Part shown: positions 1 through 7,337 of the stretch, piece after piece
How the letters are laid out: the number at the start of each line of letters is the position of its first letter
Position numbering within the stretch: position 1 is the stretch's first letter
Notes under the pieces: generated by a model
Told to the model about the DNA's origin: nothing
The model's input: only the letters and a program-made list of their open reading frames with translations
Database searches by the model: none
Assembly: GCA_003161535.1 (NCBI GenBank)
Contig: PMOM01000159.1
Span: 1 to 9,784, forward strand
From: Caulobacteraceae bacterium
Lineage (GTDB): Bacteria > Pseudomonadota > Alphaproteobacteria > Caulobacterales > Caulobacteraceae
Direction of reading: 5' to 3'
Length of the DNA: 9,784 nucleotides
Position numbers and translations under genes: made by a program

Positions 1-82
1 ACGTAACGGGAACATTCATTGCCCCTGGAGAGGTGGAATGATAATGCCACCCGCGGCTTTTGACCTGGTGGGTCGGCGGCCC

Positions 83-90
83 AAGGAGGA
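83..90 (+). promoter_or_regulatory. Shine-Dalgarno site for the helicase gene
   Basis: AAGGAGGA ends ten bases before the ATG at 101. It is a near-perfect match to the 16S anti-SD and is the main reason for preferring 101 over the upstream in-frame ATGs at 38 and 44. A second purine stretch, GGAGAGG at 27-33, could serve the ATG at 44 (10-base spacing) or, less well, the one at 38. Confidence 0.6.
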
Positions 91-100
91 AGCCCGAGAC

Positions 101-2605
101 ATGAGCGTGGCGCTCGAAACCAAGCTTGGGCATTCAGAGGCGGCGGGCCTCTCGAGCGGCGGGCCTTCACGAACCCTACCCGAACCTTTCGCCGCCTGGT
201 TCGCGCGGCGCGGCTGGACGCCTCGCGACCATCAGCTGGCCCTCGTGGAAAAGGGCCGCCGGGGGCGTCATGCACTGCTGATCGCGCCAACGGGCGGCGG
301 CAAGACCCTGGCCGGGTTCCTGCCCAGCCTGATCGAGATCTCCCAGCGCCCCGCCCCCAACACGTCGCCGGGAATTCACACCCTCTATATTTCGCCGCTG
401 AAGGCCCTGACGGTCGATGTCGAGCGCAATCTGCTGGCGCCGATCGCCCAGATGGGCCTTGCCGTGAAGGCGGAGTCGCGCACAGGCGACACCGGCGCGG
501 CGCGCCGCCAGCGCCAGCGAATCAAGCCGCCGGACATTCTGCTTACCACGCCCGAACAGCTGGCCCTGTTCTGCGCCTGGGAAGGCTCGCGGCGTTATTT
601 AGAGGATTTGAAATGCGTAATTGTCGACGAAATCCACGCCATCTGGCCCTCGAAGCGCGGCGATCTGCTCAGTCTTGGTCTGGCGCGGCTGCACGCCCTC
701 GCGCCGGGCTTGCGACGCGTCGGCCTGTCGGCCACGGTCGATGACCCCGATCTCATTCGGGGCTGGCTGTCGCCTGGCGATCTTGACGACGTCGACCTGG
801 TGCGCGGCGCGCCTGGGGCGGCGCCCGTGGTCGATGTGCTGCTGTCGCACGATCAGGTCCCCTGGGCCGGCCACACCGCCCGCCACGCCATGCCCGAGGT
901 CTATGACGCCATCCGCGGCGCCCGCACGGCGCTGATTTTCGTCAACACCCGCTTCCAGGCCGAGTTCGCCTTTCAGGAACTGTGGCGCCTGAACGAGGAC
1001 AATCTGCCCATCGCCCTGCACCATGGATCACTGGCCCCCGAACAGCGGCGCAAGGTGGAGGCGGCGATGGCGCGCGGAGAGCTGCGCGCCGTGGTGTGCA
1101 CGTCCACCCTTGACCTTGGCGTCGACTGGGGCGACGTGGATCTGGTCATCCAACTGGCGTCTCCCAAGGGCGCCTCGCGCATGGTCCAGCGCATCGGCCG
1201 CGCCAACCACCGCCTCGACGAGGCCAGCCGCGCCCTTTTCGTGCCGGCCAATCGTTTCGAGATGCTGGAGTGCCAGGCGGCCCGCGAAGCCATCGCGCAA
1301 AACGCCTTCGACGCCGAGACCCGCCGCGTCGGAGCCTTGGATGTCCTGGCCCAGCACATCATGGGCTGCGCCTGCGCCGAGCCCTTCGATCTGGTGGCGC
1401 TCTACGAGGAAGTTCGAGGGGCGGGTCCTTATCGGGATCTCGCCTGGGAGGACTATGAGGCGGTGGTCGACTTCGTCGCCACCGGCGGCTACGCCCTGCG
1501 CGCCTACGACCGCTTCGCGCGCATCGTCAAAGGCCGCGATGGCCTGTGGAAAGTCCGCAATGCTCAGATGGCCTTGCGCCATCGCCTGAATGTCGGGGCG
1601 ATCGTCTCGCCCGCCATGCTGTCGGTGCGTCTGGCCGGCCGGCGCGGGGTCGCGGGGCGCAAGATCGGCGAGGTGGAGGAAGGCTACCTCGAGGTCCTGG
1701 AGGCGGGCGACACCTTCATCTTCGCCGGGCGCGTCTGGCGGCTGATGGGGGTTACGGGCCTCGACGTGCTGGTGACGCCCGCCCCGCCGGGCGAGGACGC
1801 CAAGATGCCCTCTTGGGGCGGCTCGAAATTCGCCCTGTCCACCTTCCTGGCCCGCAGGGTGCGGGCGATGATGTCCGACGCCCACCATTGGGAGGTGCTG
1901 CCCCCCGACGTGCGCGAGTGGCTGGAAGTTCAGCGGGAACACTCGGCCATTCCGGCCGAGGACGAAATGCTGCTGGAGACCTTCGCGCGCGGGGCGCGGC
2001 ATTTCCTGGTCTGCTATCCCTTCGAGGGGCGGATCGCCCACACCACCTTGGCCATGCTGCTGACGCGGCGCCTGGAGCGCGCCGGGATTGGGCCGCTGGG
2101 CTTCGTGTGCAACGACTACGCCTTGGCCGTCTGGTCGCTGAGGCCCATGGGGGGCCTCGATTTCGCCGACCTGTTCGCGCAGGACATGCTGGGCGATGAC
2201 CTGGAGGCGTGGCTGGCGGAGAGTTCGATGATGAAAGGCGCCTTCAAGGGCTGCGCCCTCGTCTCGGGCCTGATCGAGCGGCGTTTCCCCGGCGAGCGCA
2301 AGAGCGGGCGGCAGGTGATGTTCTCCACCGACCTGATTTACGATGTCCTGCGCCGCCATCAGCCCGACCATCTGCTGCTGCGCTGCGCGCGCGAAGACGC
2401 CGCCACCGGCCTGATCGATGTGGCGCGCCTGGGCCAGATGTTAGAGCGCATCAGGGGGCGCATCCGCCATGCCGCGCTCGAACATCTCTCGCCGTTCTCG
2501 GTGTCGGTGATTCTGGAGATCGGCCGGCAACGTTCGCCGGGAGGGGCCGGGGAAATGATCTTGACCGAGGCGGCCGAGGACCTGATCGCCGAGGCGACCG
2601 CGTGA
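101..2605 (+). CDS. Ligase-associated DEXH-box DNA helicase (Lhr-Core type)
   Basis: An ATP-dependent superfamily 2 helicase of the Lhr-Core family, expected to translocate on single-stranded DNA and unwind duplexes in cytoplasmic DNA repair. Counting from the ATG at 101 (834 aa), I see a Q-motif-like DHQ (43-45), Walker A APTGGGKT (62-69), the DEIH box (176-179), motif III SAT (210-212), motif V TSTLDLGVDWG (334-344) and motif VI QRIGRANH (363-370). The remaining ~450 residues fit the winged-helix and beta-barrel C-terminal part of Lhr-Core proteins, and full length is normal for the family. I chose 101 because AAGGAGGA lies at 83-90. In-frame ATGs at 38 and 44 also follow a GGAGAGG (27-33) and cannot be excluded; the first ~25 residues look unconserved either way. 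The gene overlaps pdeM by 4 bp. This pairing is the known ligase-associated repair cluster and separates it from full-length Lhr. The family call is firm; the start is moderate. Confidence 0.92.
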   Translation: MSVALETKLGHSEAAGLSSGGPSRTLPEPFAAWFARRGWTPRDHQLALVEKGRRGRHALLIAPTGGGKTLAGFLPSLIEISQRPAPNTSPGIHTLYISPLKALTVDVERNLLAPIAQMGLAVKAESRTGDTGAARRQRQRIKPPDILLTTPEQLALFCAWEGSRRYLEDLKCVIVDEIHAIWPSKRGDLLSLGLARLHALAPGLRRVGLSATVDDPDLIRGWLSPGDLDDVDLVRGAPGAAPVVDVLLSHDQVPWAGHTARHAMPEVYDAIRGARTALIFVNTRFQAEFAFQELWRLNEDNLPIALHHGSLAPEQRRKVEAAMARGELRAVVCTSTLDLGVDWGDVDLVIQLASPKGASRMVQRIGRANHRLDEASRALFVPANRFEMLECQAAREAIAQNAFDAETRRVGALDVLAQHIMGCACAEPFDLVALYEEVRGAGPYRDLAWEDYEAVVDFVATGGYALRAYDRFARIVKGRDGLWKVRNAQMALRHRLNVGAIVSPAMLSVRLAGRRGVAGRKIGEVEEGYLEVLEAGDTFIFAGRVWRLMGVTGLDVLVTPAPPGEDAKMPSWGGSKFALSTFLARRVRAMMSDAHHWEVLPPDVREWLEVQREHSAIPAEDEMLLETFARGARHFLVCYPFEGRIAHTTLAMLLTRRLERAGIGPLGFVCNDYALAVWSLRPMGGLDFADLFAQDMLGDDLEAWLAESSMMKGAFKGCALVSGLIERRFPGERKSGRQVMFSTDLIYDVLRRHQPDHLLLRCAREDAATGLIDVARLGQMLERIRGRIRHAALEHLSPFSVSVILEIGRQRSPGGAGEMILTEAAEDLIAEATA

Positions 2606-3330
2606 GCGCCGCCGCCGCCCACCATCACTACGTCGTCGCCGATCACCCCGAGGGCGGCCTGCGCCTGAACTTGGCGGGCGTGGAGATCGTCTGCCGTCCC
2701 ACCGGCGGGCTGTGGCTGGAGGCTTGGCGCGCCCTGATCGTCGCCGATCTGCACTTCGAGAAGGGGTCTTCCTTTGCCGCGCGCGGCCAACTTCTGCCGC
2801 CCTACGACACCCGCGAGACCCTCCGCAGGCTGGAAGCCGAAGTGACCGCCCTGGCGCCGCGCATCCTGGTTTTTCTGGGCGACACGTTTCACGACCGCGG
2901 TGGCGAGGCGCGCCTGGCCCGGGATGATCGCGAGCGCATCGACGCCTTGGCCAGAGGGCGCACCCTGGTGTGGGTGGCGGGCAATCACGACGCCGAAGGT
3001 CCCTGCGACCTGGCTGGCGAGACCGCCGCCCATCTGTCCATCGGCGGCCTCGATCTGGCGCACGCTCCTTCCGAGGGACCCGTGCTAGGCGAGGTCGCCG
3101 GACATCTGCATCCCTGCGCGCGCGTGCGCGCCCTGGGGGCCAGCGTGCGGCGGCGTTGCTTTGTCACCGACGGCGAGCGGTTGATCCTGCCGGCCTTCGG
3201 CGCTTTCGCCGGCGGCCTGAACGTCCGCGACCGGGCCTTCGGACCCCTCATGAACCGCCCGCCGCTGGCCGCCGTGCTGGGGGCCGGGCGCGTCCACGCC
3301 GTGGGCTGGGCGTCCTTGCGACCCGACTAG
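2602..3330 (+). CDS. pdeM: Ligase-associated DNA damage response endonuclease PdeM (metallophosphoesterase)
   Basis: A calcineurin-like metallophosphoesterase of the PdeM/MPE family. Characterised members are Mn-dependent DNA nucleases encoded beside the Lhr-Core helicase, an exonuclease and a DNA ligase. The protein is 242 aa, normal for the family, with no signal peptide. The binuclear metal site is complete: DLH (D49, H51), GDTFHD (93-98), GNHD (127-130), H154 in LAHAP, and GHLHP (167-171). The start is GTG at 2602, overlapping the helicase stop as GTGA, with GAGG at 2591-2594 as ribosome site. That arrangement suggests translational coupling and roughly matched production. The reading frame stays open upstream inside the helicase gene, but homology to the family starts only after this GTG. 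Identification is secure; in vivo substrate is inferred from the family. Confidence 0.93.
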   Translation: MSAAAAHHHYVVADHPEGGLRLNLAGVEIVCRPTGGLWLEAWRALIVADLHFEKGSSFAARGQLLPPYDTRETLRRLEAEVTALAPRILVFLGDTFHDRGGEARLARDDRERIDALARGRTLVWVAGNHDAEGPCDLAGETAAHLSIGGLDLAHAPSEGPVLGEVAGHLHPCARVRALGASVRRRCFVTDGERLILPAFGAFAGGLNVRDRAFGPLMNRPPLAAVLGAGRVHAVGWASLRPD

Positions 3331-3346
3331 GGCGTCACCGCCGCGC

Positions 3347-4066
3347 CTATCTTGGAATGAGGCTTTCGCCCGATTGGCCCGGATCGGCTGGCGGAGTCGG
3401 CGGCGGAACGGCGGGCCGGTGGTGGACCACGGGCCGGGGCGCGGGCTTGGCCGTGTGATGCGGCGGACTGGCGGTCACCGGCGCCGCTTTGGACGAAACC
3501 GCCTGAGGCTGAACAGATTGGGGCTGAACTGTCTTGGGCGCGGCGGTCGCCGGAGTGGGTGGCGGCGGCGCCGCGGGGAGCGTCGCGGCCGGCTCGGACG
3601 CCGTGACCGGGACCGGCGTCGCCGCGGGCGTGGCCTCCTGTTCGCGGATCAACAGGAATGCGGCCACCCCCAGACAAAGCAGAATCGCCGCGGCGACACT
3701 CCAGGCGAGGCCGTTGCGCCTACGCGGCGCGGGTCTGGCCATGGCGGGCGTGAAGGGCGTGACGGGGGCTTGAAGCGCGCGCACGCGATGGGACAATGCG
3801 CCACCCATTTCGGCCACTTCCAGCGCCAGCCGGCGGGTCGCCAGGTCGGAGCGCGCCTCGACCCCTTGCACCTGTCCGGCGAGTTCGGCGGTGACAATTC
3901 CCAGGCGCGCTTCCAAGGCGCGATGCGACGCCTCGAGGTCGTGCAGCATTTGCGTCAGGGCTTCGGGCGAATGGGCTTCCTGATTGTGAAACCGATCGAC
4001 CGGGTGGTTGACGCCCGCGCCCGTCTGAGGGTCGAATGTCACGCCTGAGCGTTCCGCCGGGGTCAT
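3347..4066 (-). CDS. Hypothetical single-span membrane protein with coiled-coil-like head and Pro/Ala-rich tail
   Basis: I do not recognise this 239-aa protein. Residues ~34-100 are Leu/Glu/Arg-rich and heptad-like (including SHRALEARLG and ATRRLALEVAEMGG), so a helical coiled coil is likely. A basic stretch, RPAPRRRNG (111-119), precedes one hydrophobic span at ~119-140. The positive-inside rule puts the head in the cytoplasm and the tail in the periplasm. The tail (145-231) is mostly Pro, Ala, Thr and Val, with a short VQPQ repeat at 180-190 and His pairs near 203 and 215; it resembles an extended spacer such as those in TonB-like proteins, but no C-terminal TonB domain follows. GGGAG at 4077-4081 sits ten bases before the ATG. 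The hydrophobic segment and ribosome site favour this strand over the Arg-rich antisense frame. It converges on pdeM with a 16-bp gap. Function unknown. Confidence 0.75.
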   Translation of the reverse strand: MTPAERSGVTFDPQTGAGVNHPVDRFHNQEAHSPEALTQMLHDLEASHRALEARLGIVTAELAGQVQGVEARSDLATRRLALEVAEMGGALSHRVRALQAPVTPFTPAMARPAPRRRNGLAWSVAAAILLCLGVAAFLLIREQEATPAATPVPVTASEPAATLPAAPPPPTPATAAPKTVQPQSVQPQAVSSKAAPVTASPPHHTAKPAPRPVVHHRPAVPPPTPPADPGQSGESLIPR

Positions 4067-4238
4067 CCGATTCGTTCTCCCGCTATGGCCGCCAGCCTAT
4101 CGCATCCTCGCGGCATGTAAACGCGGGGCTCGGGCGGGCACGTCGCCGCGCGGCGCTCGTTGACTTCGCCTCGACGCCACCACGCGCCGGAAAGTTTCGG
4201 GCGTTCAGGCTCGGCGAGAACCGCCCCCGTTCGCGGGC
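4067..4238. other. Intergenic region upstream of the orphan membrane gene
   Basis: These 172 bp separate the stop of the CHRD gene from the start of the 239-aa membrane protein, both read on the minus strand, so a promoter for the latter is expected here. I see its ribosome site (4077-4081) and a GANTC sequence (GATTC, 4069-4073), but no convincing -35/-10 pair. A small hairpin at 4226-4237 (CCCG/CGGG) follows the CHRD stop; it lacks a T-tract and is not a clear terminator. Confidence 0.4.
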
Positions 4239-4667
4239 CTAGTGAACCGCCTCAACCTGCCCGCGAATTTCGCCCTTCGGGTACTGGGCGGTGTGGACGT
4301 TGATGTACCAAAGGCCGGCGCGCAGATCGCCGATCTGGCCGTCGTTCAGGTTCGCCGTGCCGACGATCGGGCTGGCCAGCGGGGCGGTCAGGCCCACCGT
4401 GACACCGGCGGCCACTCCCGGCGCGGCGGGTCCGTGGAAATGGGCCATGGTGGCCGCACCAGTCAGGCCGGAATATTCGATTTTCCAGTCCAGCATCTTG
4501 CTGTCGGTATCCAGAGTGACCTGGGCCGTCCCGACGCCTTTGGTCACATTCGGCGGCGTCTCGGACGCCCCGTTGAGTTTGGCGGTGTAGTGGATGACCT
4601 CGGCGAGCGCCGTGCTGGCGATGAAACAGGCGCCCAAGGCGAGGGCGGCGACGATGGCGTTGCGCAT
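4239..4667 (-). CDS. Secreted CHRD-domain protein
   Basis: A small exported protein made almost wholly of one CHRD (chordin-like) domain. With the start at 4667 it is 142 aa. Residues 1-22 form a signal peptide (MRN, hydrophobic core, STALA cleavage site), so the mature protein begins near EVIHY. The CHRD hallmarks are present: YTAKLNGASETPP (27-39), the G-rich strand GVGTAQVTLD, HFHGPA (77-81), and the closing WYINVHTAQYPKGEIRGQV (120-138). Bacterial CHRD proteins have no settled biochemical role; an extracytoplasmic binding or structural role is inference. An in-frame ATG ten codons upstream (4697) would add a polar extension before the signal peptide, so the inner ATG is preferred; GGGGA lies just upstream of it. 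The gene starts 38 bp after the channel gene on the same strand, so co-transcription is possible. Confidence 0.9.
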   Translation of the reverse strand: MRNAIVAALALGACFIASTALAEVIHYTAKLNGASETPPNVTKGVGTAQVTLDTDSKMLDWKIEYSGLTGAATMAHFHGPAAPGVAAGVTVGLTAPLASPIVGTANLNDGQIGDLRAGLWYINVHTAQYPKGEIRGQVEAVH

Positions 4668-4705
4668 GTGGTTTTCCCCGATATCGAAAGTGGTCAAAGC
4701 GAACC

Positions 4706-7186
4706 TTAGCCTTGCTCGGGGGCCGGGGCCAGTCCGACTCGTCGACCGCCCGCCCGCCCTTTCGTTCGGGGTCCCGGCCCAGGCTCGATCGGGCGCTCGG
4801 AAAACCCGACGTTGACGACGGGGACCGCCCTGGCCAGACCGATCGCCTTGGCCTTCAGGTCCGGCACGATCTGGAACAGCAGTTCGCTCTTGATGCGAAA
4901 GGCGTCGCGGGGGTTGGCGACATAGGCGAAGGCGGTGAACTCCAGGGCGCCGTCCCTGACGTCGGAGAGATAGACCGCGGCGGCCGGCTCGCGCAGAACC
5001 TCGCCGTGCCCGGTAAGCCGGGCCAGCAGGGTCTTCTTCACCGCCGCCGGGTCCGCCGCGGCGTCGACCTTGAGCACGATGCGCAGGCGGGCGAGCGCGG
5101 CGCCGTGGGTGACGTTGCGCACGGCCTTTGAGACCAGGTCGGAGTTGGGCACGATGAGCTTCGAGCGGTCCATCATCTCGATTTCGGTGGCCCGGATGTT
5201 GATGCGTTTGACGTCGCCCTCAAGCTCCCCGATGGCGATCCAGTCGCCCACCTGGATCGGCCGTTCGGCCAGCAGGATGAGACCGGAGACGAAGTTGCCG
5301 ATGATCGACTGAAGGCCAAAGCCGATTCCCACCGAAAGGGCGCTGGCGAAGAGCGCGATCTGGCTGAAGCTGAGCCCGAGATAGGCGAAGGCCACGAGGA
5401 TGGCGATCAGGGCGCCAAAATAGGTGATCGCCGCCACCACCGAGGTGCGCAGGCCCACATCCAGCCGCGTCTTGGGCAGATAACGCACCTCCATCCAGCC
5501 GCGCACCGCCCGCGTGGCCGCCAGGCCGAACAGGAACAGCGCCACGCTACCCAGAATGGCGCCAGGAGAGATCGCCGCCTGGCCCAGGTGGAAGGCGACA
5601 TTGGCCGAGGCGAGGCGGCCAAGGACATCGGCCGGGCTTGTGCCGAAGGGCGCCAGTATGGCCGCCCATCCCAGCACCAGCAGGACAAGTCGCGCCAATC
5701 CCGAAATCAGCACGCCCAATTGTTCCATCGCTCCGGCGGAAAGGCCCAAGGCCGTCTCGATGGCGCGGCCCAGGCGGCTGCGGGGTGACAGGAGCGCCGG
5801 GAAGAGGTCGTCGGCCAGCCTCAGGGACAGGAACAGAATCCCCAGGACGGCGGCGATCCACACCGTCTCGCGCATCAGGAAGCTGGCCAGGGCCAGATAG
5901 CCGGTCACCACGGCTGCCAAGGCGCCAAGCACGGCGATCCACGCCGCCAGAGCCGCCAGAACCCACGGCAGGCGCGAGCCGAACGCACCCCGGCTGGGGC
6001 GCGCCGAACGGGCCGCCAGATGCGCCACACGCGCGCGCGCTGTCATGGCCAGGGCGCCGCCCACCGCCGCCAGCTCGATCAGCACCGTGCAGCAATCGCT
6101 GGCCACCGAGGTCGGCAGGCTTGAACCGAGCGCCGCGTTGACGCCCACCACCAAGCTCGCCAAGGCCGCGGCCCAGCCGATCAGGCCCGGATAGGGCGCC
6201 AGGCGCGCCACCATATCGTCGGGAATCGGCGCCAACCGCCAATCGGGTCGCCCCGGCGACAGCACCGCCCGCCCAAGTCCCTCCAAGAGCGCGGCGAACA
6301 CCACCACGCGAACCAGCAGGGCGCTCAGATGGGCGAAAGCCGGCGTCAAGGCGTCGGAGCCGACAAAGGCCGCGCGCACGATCGCGCCGGCCAGCAGGGG
6401 CGTGAGAACCGCCGCCATCACCAGCCAAAGCGCCAAGGCCGAGCGGCGCAGGGGCGCGTCCGGGGAGCCTCGCTGCGCCCAGCGATGGGCGAGACCGTTG
6501 AGGATGACCCGGCCCGGCCCCAGCAGAATGAGACCGATCAGGACCGCCAGGGCCCAGGCGATCGAGTTGCCCGGCTCGCGCGCCGCGGCGTCGAAGCGCG
6601 CCCTCTCGGCTTGCGTGGCGACGCTGAGATGATGGGTGTCGGCGGGCAGGGAAGCGGCGAAGTCGCGCCATAGCCCAGGATCAAGCACCGAGCGGCTGGG
6701 CGTCCACAGGCGGGCGGAGAAGTCCCGCCGCAGGCGCTCGGCCAGGAGGTTGGCGTCCTGATCGGCTTCCACCGACAACAGGCGCGCCGCCTTGACCTCG
6801 CCGTCGACAGCCTCGCGCGAGCGGGCAAGGGCGCGGCGGGCGTCGGCGGTTTGCGGGGCTTCGGGAGGCTGGCCAAGGCCCGGCGGCGGACCAAGCTGGG
6901 CGATGCGCGCATCGGCGTCGCTCAGCTGTGGCGTCAGTATGGCGAGCGCGTCGGCGAGCTTGGCCTGGATGGGTCCGATGGCGGCGATGCGCCCGTTGAT
7001 CTGGGCATCGGTGAGGGCCCCCGTCGGCAGCCCCGAGGCGGCGTCGCGCAGATCGTCCCTCGCCCGGACGATCTCATTGGCCGGTGAATCGCCGGCGGCG
7101 GGGAGCGCCGGCTGGGCGCGGGCGCTCAATGCCAGCAAGCCGGGCGCCAGCGCCAGCCACAGCAGAGTCAATCGAAACCAGCGCAA
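4706..7186 (-). CDS. Large MscS-family mechanosensitive channel with periplasmic N-terminal domain (DUF3772-like)
   Basis: An inner-membrane channel expected to open under membrane tension and release solutes during osmotic downshock. From the TTG at 7186 it is 826 aa, the large MscK/YbiO-like class. A signal peptide (1-24, ending SARA) leads into a helical periplasmic domain (~25-205), which I take to be DUF3772-like. About ten hydrophobic segments follow between ~205 and 606. The pore-lining helix is typical of MscS: ASALSVGIGFGLQSIIGNF near 613-631, then SGLILLAERPIQVGDWI. The beta domain has VKRINIRATEIEMMDRSKL and the IVPNSDL motif (~650-690), and the alpha/beta vestibule domain reaches ~805. 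The frame is open upstream to 7567, but the signal peptide fixes the start near 7186. It is divergent from the cyclodeaminase-family gene. DUF3772 assignment is from memory of similar architectures; the MscS call is secure. Confidence 0.92.
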   Translation of the reverse strand: MRWFRLTLLWLALAPGLLALSARAQPALPAAGDSPANEIVRARDDLRDAASGLPTGALTDAQINGRIAAIGPIQAKLADALAILTPQLSDADARIAQLGPPPGLGQPPEAPQTADARRALARSREAVDGEVKAARLLSVEADQDANLLAERLRRDFSARLWTPSRSVLDPGLWRDFAASLPADTHHLSVATQAERARFDAAAREPGNSIAWALAVLIGLILLGPGRVILNGLAHRWAQRGSPDAPLRRSALALWLVMAAVLTPLLAGAIVRAAFVGSDALTPAFAHLSALLVRVVVFAALLEGLGRAVLSPGRPDWRLAPIPDDMVARLAPYPGLIGWAAALASLVVGVNAALGSSLPTSVASDCCTVLIELAAVGGALAMTARARVAHLAARSARPSRGAFGSRLPWVLAALAAWIAVLGALAAVVTGYLALASFLMRETVWIAAVLGILFLSLRLADDLFPALLSPRSRLGRAIETALGLSAGAMEQLGVLISGLARLVLLVLGWAAILAPFGTSPADVLGRLASANVAFHLGQAAISPGAILGSVALFLFGLAATRAVRGWMEVRYLPKTRLDVGLRTSVVAAITYFGALIAILVAFAYLGLSFSQIALFASALSVGIGFGLQSIIGNFVSGLILLAERPIQVGDWIAIGELEGDVKRINIRATEIEMMDRSKLIVPNSDLVSKAVRNVTHGAALARLRIVLKVDAAADPAAVKKTLLARLTGHGEVLREPAAAVYLSDVRDGALEFTAFAYVANPRDAFRIKSELLFQIVPDLKAKAIGLARAVPVVNVGFSERPIEPGPGPRTKGRAGGRRVGLAPAPEQG

Positions 7187-7337
7187 GTTTTTCGCCTCCA
7201 CGCCGAGACTGGTAGCGCAATGACAGGTTTGCCGCCATGGCGCGGCGCGCGCGGGTTTGCGCGGCCCTGGCGCTTCCCAAGACCGCCAAGTTGCGCGATC
7301 TGTGAACACCGCGTGGATGCGAGGGCTTGAGGGCGCC
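7187..7337. other. Divergent intergenic region between channel and cyclodeaminase-family genes
   Basis: About 150 bp must carry the promoters for both outward-facing genes. I can point to a perfect 10-bp palindrome CGCCATGGCG (7233-7242) and two copies of TTGCGCG (7257-7263 and 7291-7297, same orientation, 34 bp apart). Neither is demonstrably an operator in DNA this GC-rich. A TTGCGC at 7291 could act as a -35 for the plus-strand gene, but no good -10 follows at 16-18 bp. Confidence 0.35.
7195..7199 (-). promoter_or_regulatory. Shine-Dalgarno site deciding a TTG start for the channel gene
   Basis: On the minus strand GGAGG (7199 down to 7195) is followed by eight bases and then TTG at 7186. 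The next residues, RWFRLTLLWLALAPG, are the n-region and core of a signal peptide, so this TTG fits both ribosome spacing and protein topology. The GTG at 7201 overlaps the SD itself and is therefore unlikely. No ATG is available near this point. Confidence 0.7.

Noticed and set aside
10..24. Possible LexA operator before the repair genes
   Set aside because: The alphaproteobacterial LexA box is GTTC-N7-GTTC. Only one half-site (GAAC at 10-13) is present; the second falls on GCCC.
9..37. Possible EcfG-type general stress promoter (GGAAC at 9-13)
   Set aside because: No GTT-type -10 element at the required 16-17 bp spacing.
1028..2371. 447-aa open frame antisense to the helicase gene
   Set aside because: High-GC coding DNA leaves long open antisense frames. 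The translation is Gln/Gly/His/Arg-rich with no recognisable domain, and the plus-strand helicase motifs fully explain the region.
3374..4048. 224-aa plus-strand frame opposite the orphan membrane protein
   Set aside because: Highly Arg/Gly-rich and low complexity, without a good ribosome site. The minus strand gives a membrane span and a Shine-Dalgarno site.
4226..4237. Hairpin CCCG-TTCG-CGGG as terminator after the CHRD gene
   Set aside because: Only a 4-bp stem with no T-tract on the minus strand; common by chance at this base composition.
4242..4709. 155-aa plus-strand frame opposite the CHRD gene
   Set aside because: The minus strand encodes a signal peptide and CHRD motifs; the plus frame has no domain.
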